Part shown: piece by piece, positions 1 through 11,998 of the stretch | Layout: each line of letters begins with the position of its first letter | How positions within the stretch are numbered: the first letter of the stretch is position 1 | NCBI RefSeq assembly: GCF_029227915.1 | Contig: NC_079887.1 | Span: 18,413,650 to 18,477,649 of the forward strand | Origin: Hydractinia symbiolongicarpus | Lineage: Eukaryota > Cnidaria > Hydrozoa > Anthoathecata > Hydractiniidae | Direction of reading: 5' to 3' | DNA length: 64,000 nucleotides | The notes under the pieces: generated by a model | The model's input: only the letters and a program-made list of their open reading frames with translations | Told to the model about the DNA's origin: nothing | The model's database searches: none | Program-made: the position numbers and the translations under genes

Positions 1-30
1 ATGTAAATCTATCCGAAAATCAACAATCCA

Positions 31-183
<153 letters not shown>

Positions 184-3100
184 ATTAGTAGTACTATTCT
201 AACATTAGTAGTACTATTCTAACATAGTAGTACTATTCTACCTTTTAGTAGTACTATTCTAACGGAGTAGTATTATTCTATCAGCAGGACTATTCTAACA
301 TAAAGTAGTATTATTCTAACCTGTTGTGATAATAAGACCTCTCCGTCATCCATTTCAAAAGGGTAACTTTGACAGATTGTGAAGTACAAAATTGTGCCCT
401 GAATTGTTTCTGGATCTGAATTAATGTCTGCTGTCGACATAATTTGGAATAGTAAACAAAAAAATGTGTTTTTTTCACCTAAGTATCGCTTTAAGCACTA
501 ATTGGTCGAAATAATTGAAAATGATTTTTTAGACAAAGATAAGCACAGCAAAAAAAAAGTATGCCGAACATGATGATGGCATTAAAAACTCCTTTTTTGT
601 GACCTAAGTACCGCTTTCAGCAAAGTTTAAAAATCATTTTTCTTTTTTTCACAAATTATGATCACAACAGACCTATATAAGTGTCACCTATCTTGAATTG
701 TGATGTGTTGTTCTAATAGACCATTGTACTTATTCAGGTATTAGTTTGTCACAGGAACACTGTTTGAAAAAAAAATTTTGTTTTTAAACATAGCAGTTGT
801 AGGCTCTTTATTGGATGAATTGCTTGTGATTTTTTCGGGATTTATGTACTTTTTCACGGAGAATAAACTTCGTTATTTGGTGGGAAAATGGCGAAAAACG
901 ATGCGACAGACAAATGAATTGCATAGAAGAAAGGGTTAGCGGTGCACATTTCTCTTTTTTTAGTCTGATAAACCAACTTGTTTTTCTAAAAAAAATGTTT
1001 TTTTAGAAAGAGAGAATTGGTTTGTCTATTTACAAGTAAAAATAATAGCCACACCACGTAATTAACACCAGCCCTATAATATTAATAAAGTACGTTAAGA
1101 GCATATGGACAGTATTGGGGTTTTGGGTTTAGAATTGAAAAGATAATTAGAAATTCAATCATAACGGTTAATGAAATAAATAAGCGTTGCTGCAACAAAA
1201 ATTTATTTGTACCACAAAGCCACTAAAACAAAATATTTTTTAAACAGGGGTAAACATAAAAAGCATTAGTTCTTAATCGTTACTATTTGAATAGTATGTG
1301 ACGCAAACTGAACTGGACCTAAATGTGGAAAGAACTTATTGTTTCCTTTCGTAAGTAAGTCTTGTACGCGGTTGAGCAAATGAGTATTTTTCCAGCAATT
1401 CGGAACCTTCCAAGCTTTCTAAAACTCTATACTCTGTAATTGGCCTAAATCTTATTATTTTAGCACATTTGCTTGCAACTCTTTAATGTCACTACTTGAA
1501 AACATCTTTCTTCATGTATTGGATTTTTTCGCCTCGACCTCGCTGTCGGATAAGGTGTCATCGAAGTTATCGTGATGTTCAGGATCTACTTCTATTATTT
1601 CTCTTCCAGAATGTTTGGTACGGTGAAAATCTACATCACTTACATCGTTGGCGTTATCGTCGGCTTCAGTGTTTAGATCAAAGTATGTCTATAATATCTA
1701 ATGTGTTTAAACAGAGGATGACACCTTTCCTGCACAGACAATTTATAATAAATTCTTTGTACGATGTTTCGACGTCTTTTTGGATACACTTTTTTACACA
1801 CATTTGATTTTGCCATGCATTTTAGGCGAAAGGAACCGAGTGCTAAGAACTTCACAACTTTAGTAAAGGAGATCACTTTGTATTTTTCAATGCATATTAA
1901 ACAGAATCGTTGAACATACAAAACATACATATCGTATCACCTTTCCATTTATCTTACGTCAATGCAAGCTCTACCTAGCATACTTAAGGATTAGCTAACC
2001 CAACAACCCTGAATTTCTTAGTAGCTCATTTTTTTCATTTTGGAATTCAAGGTTAAAAAACGCCCTGGGGCGTTAATGTTTTTCTGCAGTCACACCCATT
2101 TACGACCAAAAATACACGAAATATCTCATTAAAAAATTGAATCAACCTTTTCGGACGTTTTGTCTGGCACCTGAGTAAATCGATAAATAGTGATTAAATA
2201 GTTGAATGTCATTAAAGTATCAAAATAATACTTTATTTGAATAATTTTAAACAAATCTTGATAAAAATATCTGTCGAACAATAGATCTTCTTTTTAAAAA
2301 TATGCTGACGTCAGCAAGAAGTAATACTGATAGCAATCATTTAAGGCATGGATTTTAATTTTCATATGACAGACATAATTTATACCAAGTGCGCGAGTCA
2401 AAAAACGCAAAATCAAGGGAAAAAACTTTAGCGAATGACACCCTTCAATTATTTTCGCGGGAAAAAATTTCGCGATCTGTCATTTCTATAATTTTTTCGT
2501 AAGAATTACCTTTTGCGATAGGCGGTGGTGTCGACAGCATTTGTCCTATTTTTGTTTCTTGTCTTTCAGTGAAGTACATGTTTCTACAAAAGAAATTAGC
2601 TACACAGCAAAAAAATTCGTGAGGATTAACTTTCGCGAATAGGCTGTGTCAACATATTTTGCGGGAATAAACTTTCACGATTGGGGCCACAAATCGCGAA
2701 ATTTCTTTCGCTAAAGTTTCTTTCTTTGAAGTAATATCATTTCTGCTTAGAAATAAATCACTAGATCGAAATTTTAACATTCTGTTTGAAGTTTCTGACA
2801 GCCAAATGAAAGCTGCTTAACAACATATCTTCCGTTTTTTCATATTTCGTATTGCCCGAAAATGCAATTTTTCCTGATTTTTGGGTAAAATCCGCAAAAA
2901 TCCTGTTAACCACGTGTGAAAACTTTCTAGAATGATTTTTGTTAATAAAATAAAGTTATGTTGTTAGTCACAAGTTTCAAGTATCATCCTAGCGAAAGTT
3001 ATTTTATTTTACGGATCTTGAGGATCTCAAAAAAATTTAGGGGCTAGTGTCCAAAAATGGCCAATATCTAAGGCTCTGGGAGGTATGTAACCTAAATATT

Positions 3101-4140
3101 TGGTAGGCAGGTGTCTAATAGATAAATACGAGAACTCAAAAAGTATCATAGCTATGCTACATTGCAAAAAGAAGAGGGGGAAAGAGTGGGGGGAGGGGTT
3201 AGTCAGGGAGCGAACCGAATAGTGTTAATCCCAAAACTGACTGAAATGACACAAACAGCCATGCGAATACTTAAAAACTGTTCTGAATGCTTACTTGATT
3301 GAATGAAGACTTTTTTCTTAAGAAATAGTCATTTATAGTTAGTTCTAAATAACAAAATCACGTTGTCTTCAAACAGGGTTCTGTAACAAAAAAGGGTACA
3401 AATTTTTATAACTGAGATAGAAAACGTAGCCGCAAAATAGCGCTAGCTGGTCACGTGGCATTGTAACTGCGATTGTCGATTATTCTCCTGTCTCTGAACT
3501 CATCTGCAAAATAAGCTGCACCTCCATTGCATAGCTTAACAGAGAAATATTACTGTACAAACTTTCGATTTTTTGAGTAGTATTATTCTAACATTAGAGA
3601 TAAATGCGTCGCAGCAGGTACCTGTAAGGAAAAATAATATAAAAAAAAGTTTATCATTATACAGCTGCAGTCATGTTACTTCTATTTCCAACATTATTTT
3701 TTAATTATTTTACTATATTTCAACGTAGGAAGAATTTTCGCTGAAATGTTGAAACTTGCTTCCGTGATTTTGAGCATCGAGTAAGCTGAGATTTGTTTTA
3801 CTTGAATTTTCGGCAAATTGAAAAATAATAACAATAAAACAAAAGAGACTCCAAATCTTTATTGTAGTGTTAAAGGACATTTAAAACTTACCCCAAAAAA
3901 TATAATCTGAGCGTGAAAGGGATTATGGGTAAGAATTTATTGCCAATTTAATGTAGTAGTACTATTCTAACATAGTATTAATTTTTTAGCGTTTAAATAA
4001 ATTTTAGACAAATTCCCTTGGTATATGAAATAAACAACTTATAAGTACACCATATATGAAAGGTTACCACTTTTAATCAAATAGAAAGAAAATTATGGCA
4101 ATTTAAATTTCATGATAGAATAGTACTATTCAATAAATAT
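184..4140. mobile_element. 3.95-kb insertion inside the TTA microsatellite
   Basis: This block interrupts the TTA tract in the left arm. The right arm has an uninterrupted TAA tract at the mirror position (53,022-53,286). Its first 150 bp carry about six degenerate copies of a roughly 20-bp unit with core AGTAGTACTATTCTAAC. The unit recurs near 3,574, 3,952 and 4,112, the last next to the right end as the palindrome-like GAATAGTACTATTC. I find no long ORF; the two overlapping ORFs around 1,496-1,930 are short and unlike any family I know. The insertion is inferred from the arm comparison. The class is unknown; terminal iterons and a simple-repeat target suggest a non-autonomous DNA element. 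Confidence 0.6.
186..330 (+). repeat. tandem iterons AGTAGTACTATTCTAAC
   Basis: About six degenerate 20-24-bp units sharing TAGTA(C/T)TATTCTA, each with an AGTACT or AGTATT core. Single copies recur near 3,574, 3,952 and 4,112. Terminal iterons of this sort can be transposase binding sites, but that role is inference. Confidence 0.75.
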
Positions 4141-4537
<397 letters not shown>

Positions 4538-4538
<1 letters not shown>

Positions 4539-4999
4539 GGGAAGATATACGTGGCGTCGTGATTCTGTACATCTTAGTCAAGTGGGAAATGTCACTGTGT
4601 ATGCAGATGTTCCAGGCTTTCTAAACCCATCAACCCTGTTCGAATCTGCTAGACCAGACATTGTCTTCGTGAAGGACAACACCTATCATATTATCGAGTT
4701 GACGATTTGTTTCGAGAGCAATTTGGTGAAATCACATGAATATAAAAGGAGAATGCACGAATGCATACAGGATTATGTGATTGATAAGAACTTCGACGTC
4801 GTACTTTACCCTGGAATTTAGTTCCGTGGGGTTCGTTCCTCCTTCGATGAAGAAGCTTAATAGCTTTTTGAGACAAAACAAAATAGACGTAAGTAGAATG
4901 ATTTTAAAATGCAGCGAAGTTGCTTGCAGATGTTCCTATTATGTATTTAATAGACGAAACAAGAGCTGGTTGGAAATGCCAATAATGAAGTTTGTGTAA
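4538..4999 (+). pseudogene. LINE C-terminal fragment, REL-endonuclease-like
   Basis: Two overlapping frames, 4,582-4,821 then 4,781-4,999, look like one C-terminal domain broken by a 1-nt shift near 4,800. The first frame has RPDIVFV followed 12 residues later by ELT, the PD...(D/E)xT arrangement of the restriction-like endonuclease of R2/NeSL-type LINEs. The second frame begins with GFVPPSMKKL and ends in a Cys/Trp-containing tail. No ATG-led gene exists; the 5' part is cut off by the microsatellite. An inverted copy lies at 52,560-53,021. Assignment to the REL-endonuclease group is from motif memory and moderate. Confidence 0.5.
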
Positions 5000-5459
5000 T
5001 GTATGTTTATCTGCTGCCCTTTTTAATAGCGAACACAGCAGAATTTAAATTTCTAGTTGTATCTAGATAAATTAACAAAATATTCAACTGTCAAGGTCTA
5101 GATAGCAAAATAAAACAAATGCAGATCGCAGACGACTTCCTACAACATGATCTATCAATTAGGATGGTACAAGAAATCATCAACGGACAACAAAACGCTT
5201 CACCTATATAACTCTGGAAACGAGTCGAAATCACGAAATGGGACTGGAATCATTCCTAAACCAAACATTGACGTCGTTTTTAAACCAATCTTAGATAGAA
5301 TTTGCATGTTAACAATAAAAAAATGCTAATAATGTTACATGTAACTATATTAGCTCTTATGCTCCATCGCTAGAAAGAACAATGAAGAAACCTTATGAAA
5401 CAACTAACACATGTTTCAAACACAAACCAAGTCATCGCACCACAGGGAAATCACCTGTA

Positions 5460-5665
5460 ACCGCTCAAAATAATCTCTATCCTTATAATGGGGAAAATAT
5501 AATAACTCTTGTTAGGGTTATCGTTAGAACTTGAAACTTTGTTTCATCGAAAAGAATCATTTTGCCTGTTTTGGACACGTAATTAATCAAATTTCCCGAT
5601 TTTTTCGGATCTCTCCCCCCCTCCCCCGGTCATAATATGTTCTAAAAACCCCGGACCGAATAGGG
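5460..5665 (-). mobile_element. truncated piggyBac-like MITE (same family as 6,211-6,973)
   Basis: Reverse-oriented partial copy. It ends in AATAGGG followed by TTAA (5,666-5,669) and shares with the larger element the segments GACCGAATAGGGTTAA, a stretch around CGGGAAAT...CACGTGTCCAAA, and AAAATGATTCTT. The other terminus is missing. Mirror copy near 51,894-52,100. Confidence 0.65.
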
Positions 5666-7520
5666 TTAAAGGAATATTCAACAAAAATGAAACAACAGTA
5701 AGAAAACCAATAACACCAACCCCAATGACAAATAAATTTACAAAAAAAGACATAAAATCAGCTACGAAAGTAATCACCAAAGCCCTGGCAAAGATAACAA
5801 CAATGGTGATCTAATCAAAGACCCACCAGACATAATATACGAGAACATAGAAAATATCTTCAATAACATTGCAGAGACAGGCGAACACCCAAACGAAATA
5901 GATCATGGTTTAATCCGAGCACTACAAAAACCGGGAAAACCAAAGGGACCGCCTTCCAACTTGAGACCAATCATACTACTATCTGTTCTGAGAAAAATTC
6001 TAGCAATGTGTTTAATAAAGCGCATTGGATCAAGACTAGACGACAAAATTCCAATCAACCAAACTGCATACAGCAAAAGTCGATCAACAACTGAACACGT
6101 ATTTACCACCAAACTGATAACTGATAGAACAATAACATCAAAACACGAAACTGTATACCTTATTCTTCTAGATATGAACCCTAACGTCAAATGTTAATAA
6201 ACGACCTTAACCCTATTTGGGCCGAGATTTTTCGAACATACTATGACCGGGGGAGAATCCGCCCCTCCTGAATAACTTCTCATAGGGTTGTTCAAATTGA
6301 ATCAAACTTGGCACACTTATAGTACGTCATATAATTAACAAAATGGCAGCAATAAGTTTTTGTTTGCGTCAGCACATCTTCTGTGATGTCATCAGAAGCT
6401 TGAAATTTGTTAAAAATGACACTATGTGATTAAAATTTAATTACTTTTGTTCCAGATGGAATTTTTGCATTCTGTTTGAAAATGCTGAACGCTAAATAAA
6501 AGTTGTTTAACATATTTTTCGGTCTTTACGTGGATCGCATAACAAATTGCCAAAAATTTCCCGAAAATCCGGTTTTTTCCGATTTTCGGGTAAAATCTGA
6601 CGAAATCGGGAAATCGGACTAATCACGTGTCCAAATTGTACAAAATGATTCTTCTTAATAAAACAAAGTTGTGTTGCAAGTTTCAGGTACTTATGTATTG
6701 ACTAAGGATAATCCTAAGAGGAGTTATTAAATCTTACCCATTATAAGGGTTTCATAGAGATTTTTAGGGGTAGTTTCGAGTAATGGCTAATATCAAAGCC
6801 TCTGAAAGGTATGCGACCTAAAAATTTGCCATGCAGGTGTCTAATAGATAAATATTGAAACTCAATATGCTTCATAGCCATATAACATAGCAATAAGGAG
6901 TTATTTAAAGAAAACCGTCAGGGAGGGGGGGGGGGGGGGGCGGAATCCGCCCCCCCTCCCCGACCGAATAGGGTTAACACCGTTATCAATAAAGACGAAT
7001 TAGATCTAGTTCAAATTCTCTTAAATGTGAAATTAACAGCAAAATGCGGTCAATACATAAGCGAATATATTTTAACCGATACTGGTGCACCACAAAATGA
7101 TTGTGCTAGTGCAAATGAATTTACCTTTCATCTAGCAAAATCACTCGAATCAGACATCAATAATTATACACCACCAATACACGTTAAACTACAGCAATAA
7201 ACAAAAAGTTAACTGCCAGAAAAATTAAGATTAAAAGGGTTACAAATAAATGAAGACAAAACAGAGGAATATAAAATCAGTAACAAGAACTGCGACGACA
7301 AATGAAAAAAATACAAATTACTAGTGTCACTATTAGATACAAATAACGACATCAATAGGAGAAAACAGCTTTCTATAACATCTGCAAAATTAAAACACAT
7401 CTTTATTAGTAAAAGAATAACCATCATCACAAAAATATCTGCTTTACAAAAATACGTTGAACCTATCTTCCTCACATTTCATTGCACACACAGATATAGT
7501 CCATTCGTTAAAGTATAAAA
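5666..7520 (+). pseudogene. non-LTR retrotransposon reverse transcriptase, interrupted
   Basis: The frames read as a LINE reverse transcriptase. The stretch before 5,961 encodes a linker-like region, then NLRPIILLSVLRKILA (fingers) and RSTTEHVFTTKLI. Translation resumes after the MITE with TDTGAPQND (like the QG(V/D)P..S region) and, further on, NEDKTEEY and thumb-like sequence to about 7,520. Several stops and shifts break it and the YxDD core is not intact. The piggyBac-like MITE at 6,211-6,973 sits exactly within the reading frame at a TTAA. An ORF just upstream at 5,147-5,329 may be an earlier piece. The mirror copy at about 50,036-51,897 is equally broken, so the decay predates the duplication. 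Confidence 0.65.
6211..6973. mobile_element. 763-bp piggyBac-like MITE with TTAA target duplication
   Basis: TTAA at 6,207-6,210 is followed by CCCTATTTGG. The other end reads CCGAATAGGG followed by TTAA at 6,974-6,977. TTAA duplication plus CCCT...AGGG termini is the piggyBac-superfamily hallmark. There is no ORF. An internal run of about 18 G lies next to GC-rich inverted sequence (6,925-6,962). It splits a LINE reverse transcriptase and is present at the mirror position in the right arm (about 50,587-51,349), so insertion preceded formation of the arms. Confidence 0.8.
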
Positions 7521-8046
7521 AAAACACTGGCTTGGAAAAAAATGATATAGAGCTGAAATTTGGCGCACTTACTCCCTTTAATATGTAGATTAGCAGAAAA
7601 AAAAGCCCCATCGATAGCATTTGTAGAGAATGAGACATGCGGCATTTTTAAAAATGGTGGAGAAACGAAAGTTGGTCAACTCGAAAACCAGTCAATTTTC
7701 ACACCAACTCTTCTAAATCATTTTTTTTAAAGTCATGGATTTCTTTAATAGTTGTCATCTTAAAAAAGTAAAAATATGTATACAAATATGTAAAATCAAA
7801 ATGCATCAAATATATCAAAAATGTTTCTATTCTCTTCTTCATTTTCCAAATCATCTTCGACGTTACTATCACCATCGCATACAAAATTAATAAGACAAAG
7901 GTTTGCTTTTTTGCTGAAATGACTCCTTATAAGAGATTTGCCTGAAGAATTATAGAGAGCGGACCTCTTTATTTTCACATGTTTCACCGTGACATTCTCC
8001 ACAAGACTACAGACACTAAACCCCCTGCTGGGACAGCAGGTGTTTA
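7521..8046. other. intergenic AT-rich DNA, no clear gene
   Basis: No recognisable coding sequence. A 68-codon minus-strand ORF (7,796-8,002) with an acidic tail (EDDLENEEENRN) is identical in the right arm (49,558-49,764) but matches nothing I know. At 8,014-8,040 a short hairpin CCTGCTG-GGA-CAGCAGG lies at the point where homology to the full MFS gene begins. Confidence 0.5.
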
Positions 8047-8973
8047 AGTCAAAGTGATGAAGTCCATTAAGTTAAATCAAATATTATGTTATTGGCAGGT
8101 TCTTTTGAAATCGGTTCATTGCTGGGTCCACTAATTAACTTCGCATTTCGAAATATTGACTGGTGCGTTGGTGACTGGCATTTGACATATGTGAATGTTC
8201 CTTCTCTTTTTATATCTTTTCTTTTTGGGTGCATGGCAGTGATTGTACTGACATTTCTGCATGATTTGCCTGACACAAGACAAAGTTTGAAAAATAAAGA
8301 CACAAAACCATGCTATGTCGCTATGCACACACGAGAAATTAGTGGGCAATGCAAGACTCGTTATGAATTATTTCAGAAAGGATACATAGATGTCGTTTTA
8401 ATAATGTTGTTGTCATCGTTTGAAATGTTTTGTTTAATGAAATCTTATATCTGGTTTCCGCTTTTATTTGTCGAGGCTGACCGTTACACCATCAGAGAAA
8501 TGAGTTTAGTCTATGTTCTTGCCGCAGCTATTGGGTTGGTGTTGCTGGTTATTTTGTGTTGGCGCGAAGTAACACTATTGATGTCCTTTATCCTTATCAA
8601 TGTTTCCCTTTTATCCATAATTGCGTTGGAATATCTATCTGTTTTGCTTAAGTTTGGACATTTTCAGAGCACCACGTTTGTTATGGCTTGGATTTTATAT
8701 GCACTTATAATTGCAGTTGTTGTTATTCTGCAAAATATCATTTCAGCAAGTGTCCTTACGCAAATGGCTTCTTCAGAGAAATGCTCAGCTGTCAATGGAA
8801 CACGGATAACCTTATCACGCGCAGGCGCTTTGCTGACACTACTAACCGCTGTTGTGTTATATACGGTAATGGAGTATGTTGCACTTACCGTATCTATCGT
8901 ATGTTCTATATTTTTGTTTATTTTTTTTATACGCAGGAAGGAATTTTTGTCTCATAGGATAATAATTGCTTAA
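8047..8973 (+). pseudogene. MFS transporter, 5'-truncated copy
   Basis: Near-identical to the last two-thirds of the 442-residue transporter at 36,894-38,222 (minus strand). The first about 145 residues (TM1 to the GRFIAGSAGG signature) are missing. Just upstream of the internal Met (8,086) an extra TTA relative to the intact copy gives an in-frame stop. The remaining 295 codons are open and differ by only a handful of substitutions (for example Arg for His in the VEAD(R/H)YT loop). Without the N-terminal helices it cannot form a normal transporter. It could be expressed only as a fragment. Confidence 0.8.
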
Positions 8974-10522
8974 ATACAGTTGGAATACATATCCCAAAAT
9001 GTATTTTTTAGCTTTTTACTTATACACAAAAATTGTTTACACCGCAGAAGTGAAACTCTTCTTTTTTAATGAGCAGTAAAGTAAGACTAACGCGACACTC
9101 AAAAGTGAGAACACATCCATCAAACATTAAGGCAGATACAAACAGTGTGTTTGAATGTGGTTTTTACTTTTGGGGTCTCCTTTTTAAAAAAAGATTAATA
9201 AACTAAATGTAAGACCTGGTTTTAAATTCTTACTGATGGATAACTGCAATAAGCCGGACACTAGAAAATGCAACTCACTCGAAAATTACACAAAAGCACA
9301 TAGTTCACTTGCCAACAATTTTTAAGCAGTTACACCTTAAATGAAAAGTTTTTTATTAATTACACTTTTGTGTCTGAAGAATCAATTGACAAAAATATAA
9401 AATTGCAACAAAGTGAGGTAAAAAACATCTGCCAATCTTTTTTCTAGCTTCTTAGCATTCGTCAAATAAGGCGTCATTATAAGGTTGGGAACAGACAAGG
9501 AAACAGGTTATTGCGACATCATGGGTGAATATTCTCAGTCAGTCAGTGGATCAGGCTACCTCCAACCTCATTTCAACTCTCTGTAATTCGTCTTGACGCC
9601 TATTCGTTAATTTGATTGTCAATCCAGTCATATTAAAATGGAAAAACTAACTACGTGCATATCCAGTATCATAGCACTTATAGATATGGCGATAGCTTCA
9701 ACGTAAGCCGGTAGTTAAAATCTAAGAGAAGGAAGCCGTTAGTCCTACTTTAAAATTATACAGGCTCCACCTCACAATAAGGTACATATACCTATTTTAT
9801 ACTATATTATCAGTTTGAAAAAACAAAAAATAATTATCATGAATCAAATATCAAAAAATAATTTTGAGTTCACTTCGCCTTTGAAAAGGAAAGTACTAAT
9901 GATATATACTCACAAAATCTTTCGATTAACTATGTATCACCCAGACGTGATGTCATGTCAACTACCGCTCCATAGCTTCTTGAACATTGATTTATCTGTT
10001 TTTGTTGATTATTGTATTTATTTAATTGATCATTCTAGGATTCGAAACAATGCAAATGTTAAGTTTTATAGAGATGCAACGCAAATGTCAAATAAAAAGT
10101 TTTCTAACAACCCAATCAAAAAAGATGAAAATAATATAAAAATATGATTGATATGTTTTTTGTATAACTTTAAATAACAATGACGATAATGAAGATGTAG
10201 AATATTATGTGGAAATTTAAGTGTTCCATTGCTAAGAGAAAAAGTTAGGAAATATTTGCCACACATTCAGCGAAATAGCTTTTTGAGCGAGTAATCACGA
10301 TCAAATTTGTCAAAGGCGAAATTTGCTTTTAAAAGTTATTAGGAGATACACAATACTTTTTTACACAATAGTTGAATAGGATTTTTTGAATTCGACAACT
10401 TCTTTGGTTGTATATTTTTGATACAATTTTAAAAAAATTGATTGGTCGATGTTTCTTTCAACAAATCTAAAAATTACAGAATGGATCGTTTATTGCCCAC
10501 TTTAAGCACTTTTTCAAAAGGG
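8974..10522. other. 3' flank of the MFS copy, noncoding
   Basis: No gene. The segment to about 10,440 is the inverted duplicate of 35,426-36,893 (3' flank of the intact MFS gene) with scattered substitutions. A 110-codon ORF at 9,815-10,147 is present in both copies but has low-complexity composition and no known domain. The right arm lacks the interval 8,504-10,438. After 10,440 the sequence matches the right arm again, up to the Polinton target site. Confidence 0.6.
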
Positions 10523-10527
10523 AACTA
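10523..10527. repeat. 5-bp target site duplication AACTA (left)
   Basis: AACTA directly precedes the AGCTAG terminus of Polinton 1 and recurs at 26,051-26,055 after the opposite terminus. The right arm has a single copy at the unoccupied site (minus strand of 48,964-48,968), with matching flanks on both sides. Confidence 0.85.
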
Positions 10528-10732
10528 AGCTAGAGTAGGGGATGAATTTAATCCGGTTTTAGGTTTTCGACGGTCAAACCCCTATTAAAAATCGCTGCTT
10601 TTAGACCCCTAAAAACAGCTGTGACGTCACAGATTTTATCATACCTCAAATGAGTAATAACAGATTTCATCATACCTCAAATGAGTAATCACAGATTTCA
10701 TCATGCCTCAAATGAGTAAACACGTGACATCA
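10528..10732 (+). repeat. Polinton 1 left terminal inverted repeat
   Basis: Inverted match to 25,815-26,050. It starts AGCTAGAGTAGGG, includes the perfect palindrome CTGTGACGTCACAG (about 10,619-10,632), and then three about 31-bp direct subrepeats (CAGATTTCATCATACCTCAA...). The right TIR has four subrepeats, which accounts for the 31-bp length difference. Confidence 0.92.
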
Positions 10733-10823
10733 TGACGGCACACGATAAAAACTGCTGACATCAATATGTTTGAATAGGGAAATTCCCTACTCAAATTGCG
10801 ACCACTGTTGGTTGGAACCTATC

Positions 10824-10840
10824 TATAATAAATAAAAGAA
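10824..10840 (+). promoter_or_regulatory. AT-rich start-proximal element (TATAATAAATAAAAG)
   Basis: TATAATAAATAAAAG directly precedes the ATG of the ankyrin-repeat gene. A similar ATATAATAAAGAG precedes the next ATG at 11,616, and AATAAA lies just before many other starts in both Polintons. Position and recurrence suggest a core promoter or 5'-UTR signal. This is not proven. Confidence 0.4.
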
Positions 10841-11560
10841 ATGGGTTGGTTCAAGAATACAATCATGGAACTTCCAGCTGAAAATGGTCACATTGAGATT
10901 GTTAAGATGTTCAAAGAGTGGTGTGTGACAGACTTTTATTGGGCCATGAAAATTGCAGCTAAATATGGTCACATAGAGATTGTTAAGCTGTCCAAAGATT
11001 GGGGTGTGACGGACTTTGATTTGGCTCTAGAAAGTGCAGCTCTCAATGGTCACATCGAGATTGTTAAACTGTGCAAAGAATGGGGTGCAACGAATTTTAA
11101 TTGGGCTAATAATAATGCAGCTTTCAATGGTCACATAGAGATTGTTAAACTGGTCAAAGGGTGGGGTGCGACAGATTTTGATTGGACCATGAGCCTTGCA
11201 GCTTTCAATGGTCACATAGAGATTGTTAAGATGTTCAAAGAGTGGGGTGCGACATACTTTGATTTTGCTTTAGAAAATGCAGCTGAAAATGGTCACATCG
11301 AGATTGTTAAGCTGTGCAAAGAGTGGGGTGCGACATACTTTAATGGGGCCATGAGACTTGCAGCTGAAAACGGTCACATCGAGATTGTTGTATTGCTGCG
11401 TGGTTTTGATGTCATTCATGATGAATTGCTGCGACATCATCACAAGCGCAATTTTTATGTAAAAATATGGAATGAGGTAATGCCAGTGGCGTGGCATCCG
11501 GATCGATATTGGAATTGGTGTTTAGATGAGGAAGAAAAGCGCGAGATATCTAAATTATAA
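10841..11560 (+). CDS. ankyrin-repeat protein
   Basis: The 239-residue product is almost wholly built of seven about 25-residue repeats of the form (A)AENGHIEIVKLCKEWGATDFDWA, the NGHIEIVK core being a typical ankyrin helix-turn. The repeats are shorter than canonical 33-mers and resemble ankyrin arrays of large DNA viruses. A non-repeat C-terminus (about 190-239) has HPDRYWNWCLDEEEKRE. No signal peptide or TM segment. First gene inside the left TIR. Polinton 2 has a different repeat protein (DUF4116-type) at this position, so the slot looks variable and host-interaction-like (inference). The frame is intact. Confidence 0.85.
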   Translation: MGWFKNTIMELPAENGHIEIVKMFKEWCVTDFYWAMKIAAKYGHIEIVKLSKDWGVTDFDLALESAALNGHIEIVKLCKEWGATNFNWANNNAAFNGHIEIVKLVKGWGATDFDWTMSLAAFNGHIEIVKMFKEWGATYFDFALENAAENGHIEIVKLCKEWGATYFNGAMRLAAENGHIEIVVLLRGFDVIHDELLRHHHKRNFYVKIWNEVMPVAWHPDRYWNWCLDEEEKREISKL

Positions 11561-11615
11561 AAGTAATGTCCAGTATTTTGATCCTGGTTGAGGTTTAAAA
11601 ATATATAATAAAGAG

Positions 11616-11930
11616 ATGCCTTTCCTATCTGCAGAACAATTTGATGCCTTGAAATCAGAGAGCATTATGAAGTGGCGTGATGTTCCCACTGGAATAATCT
11701 TCAAAATTGAGTATGTTGAAGAGATCAAGACTAAAAAAGGTGATGCAACTGTCATCACATTGATCGATTACGATGGTGAACGATTTCAAGCATGGGCAAC
11801 GAGTGTACTGAGAGAAGCTTTGATAGGTCGAACAGGTCAGATGTTCATCAAATCACTGGGAAGGAAACAATTTACGAAGAATCCTGGTCAATTTTACTAT
11901 GATTACGACCTTGTGGAAGTGGAAGACTAA
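11616..11930 (+). CDS. conserved small Polinton protein, 104 aa
   Basis: A soluble, mixed alpha/beta-looking 104-residue protein beginning MPFLSAEQFDAL, with a central VPTGIIFKIEYVEEIKTKKGD and C-terminal FYYDYDLVEVED. I recall related short ORFs near Polinton left ends in invertebrates, but I cannot name a family with certainty. The beta-rich pattern with a basic middle would fit an OB-like nucleic-acid-binding fold, which is only a guess. It follows the ankyrin gene by 55 bp on the same strand, with an AATAAAGAG element before the ATG. The frame is intact. Confidence 0.65.
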   Translation: MPFLSAEQFDALKSESIMKWRDVPTGIIFKIEYVEEIKTKKGDATVITLIDYDGERFQAWATSVLREALIGRTGQMFIKSLGRKQFTKNPGQFYYDYDLVEVED

Positions 11931-11998
11931 AAAGTAATCTTTTGTGACTGGAGACAGTCACAAAAATAACGAAAGCCTGGCGCTGTTCACATAAACAA

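Noticed and set aside
8131-8349. Minus-strand ORFs inside the MFS copies
   Set aside because: Shadows of the transporter frame, repeated in all copies.
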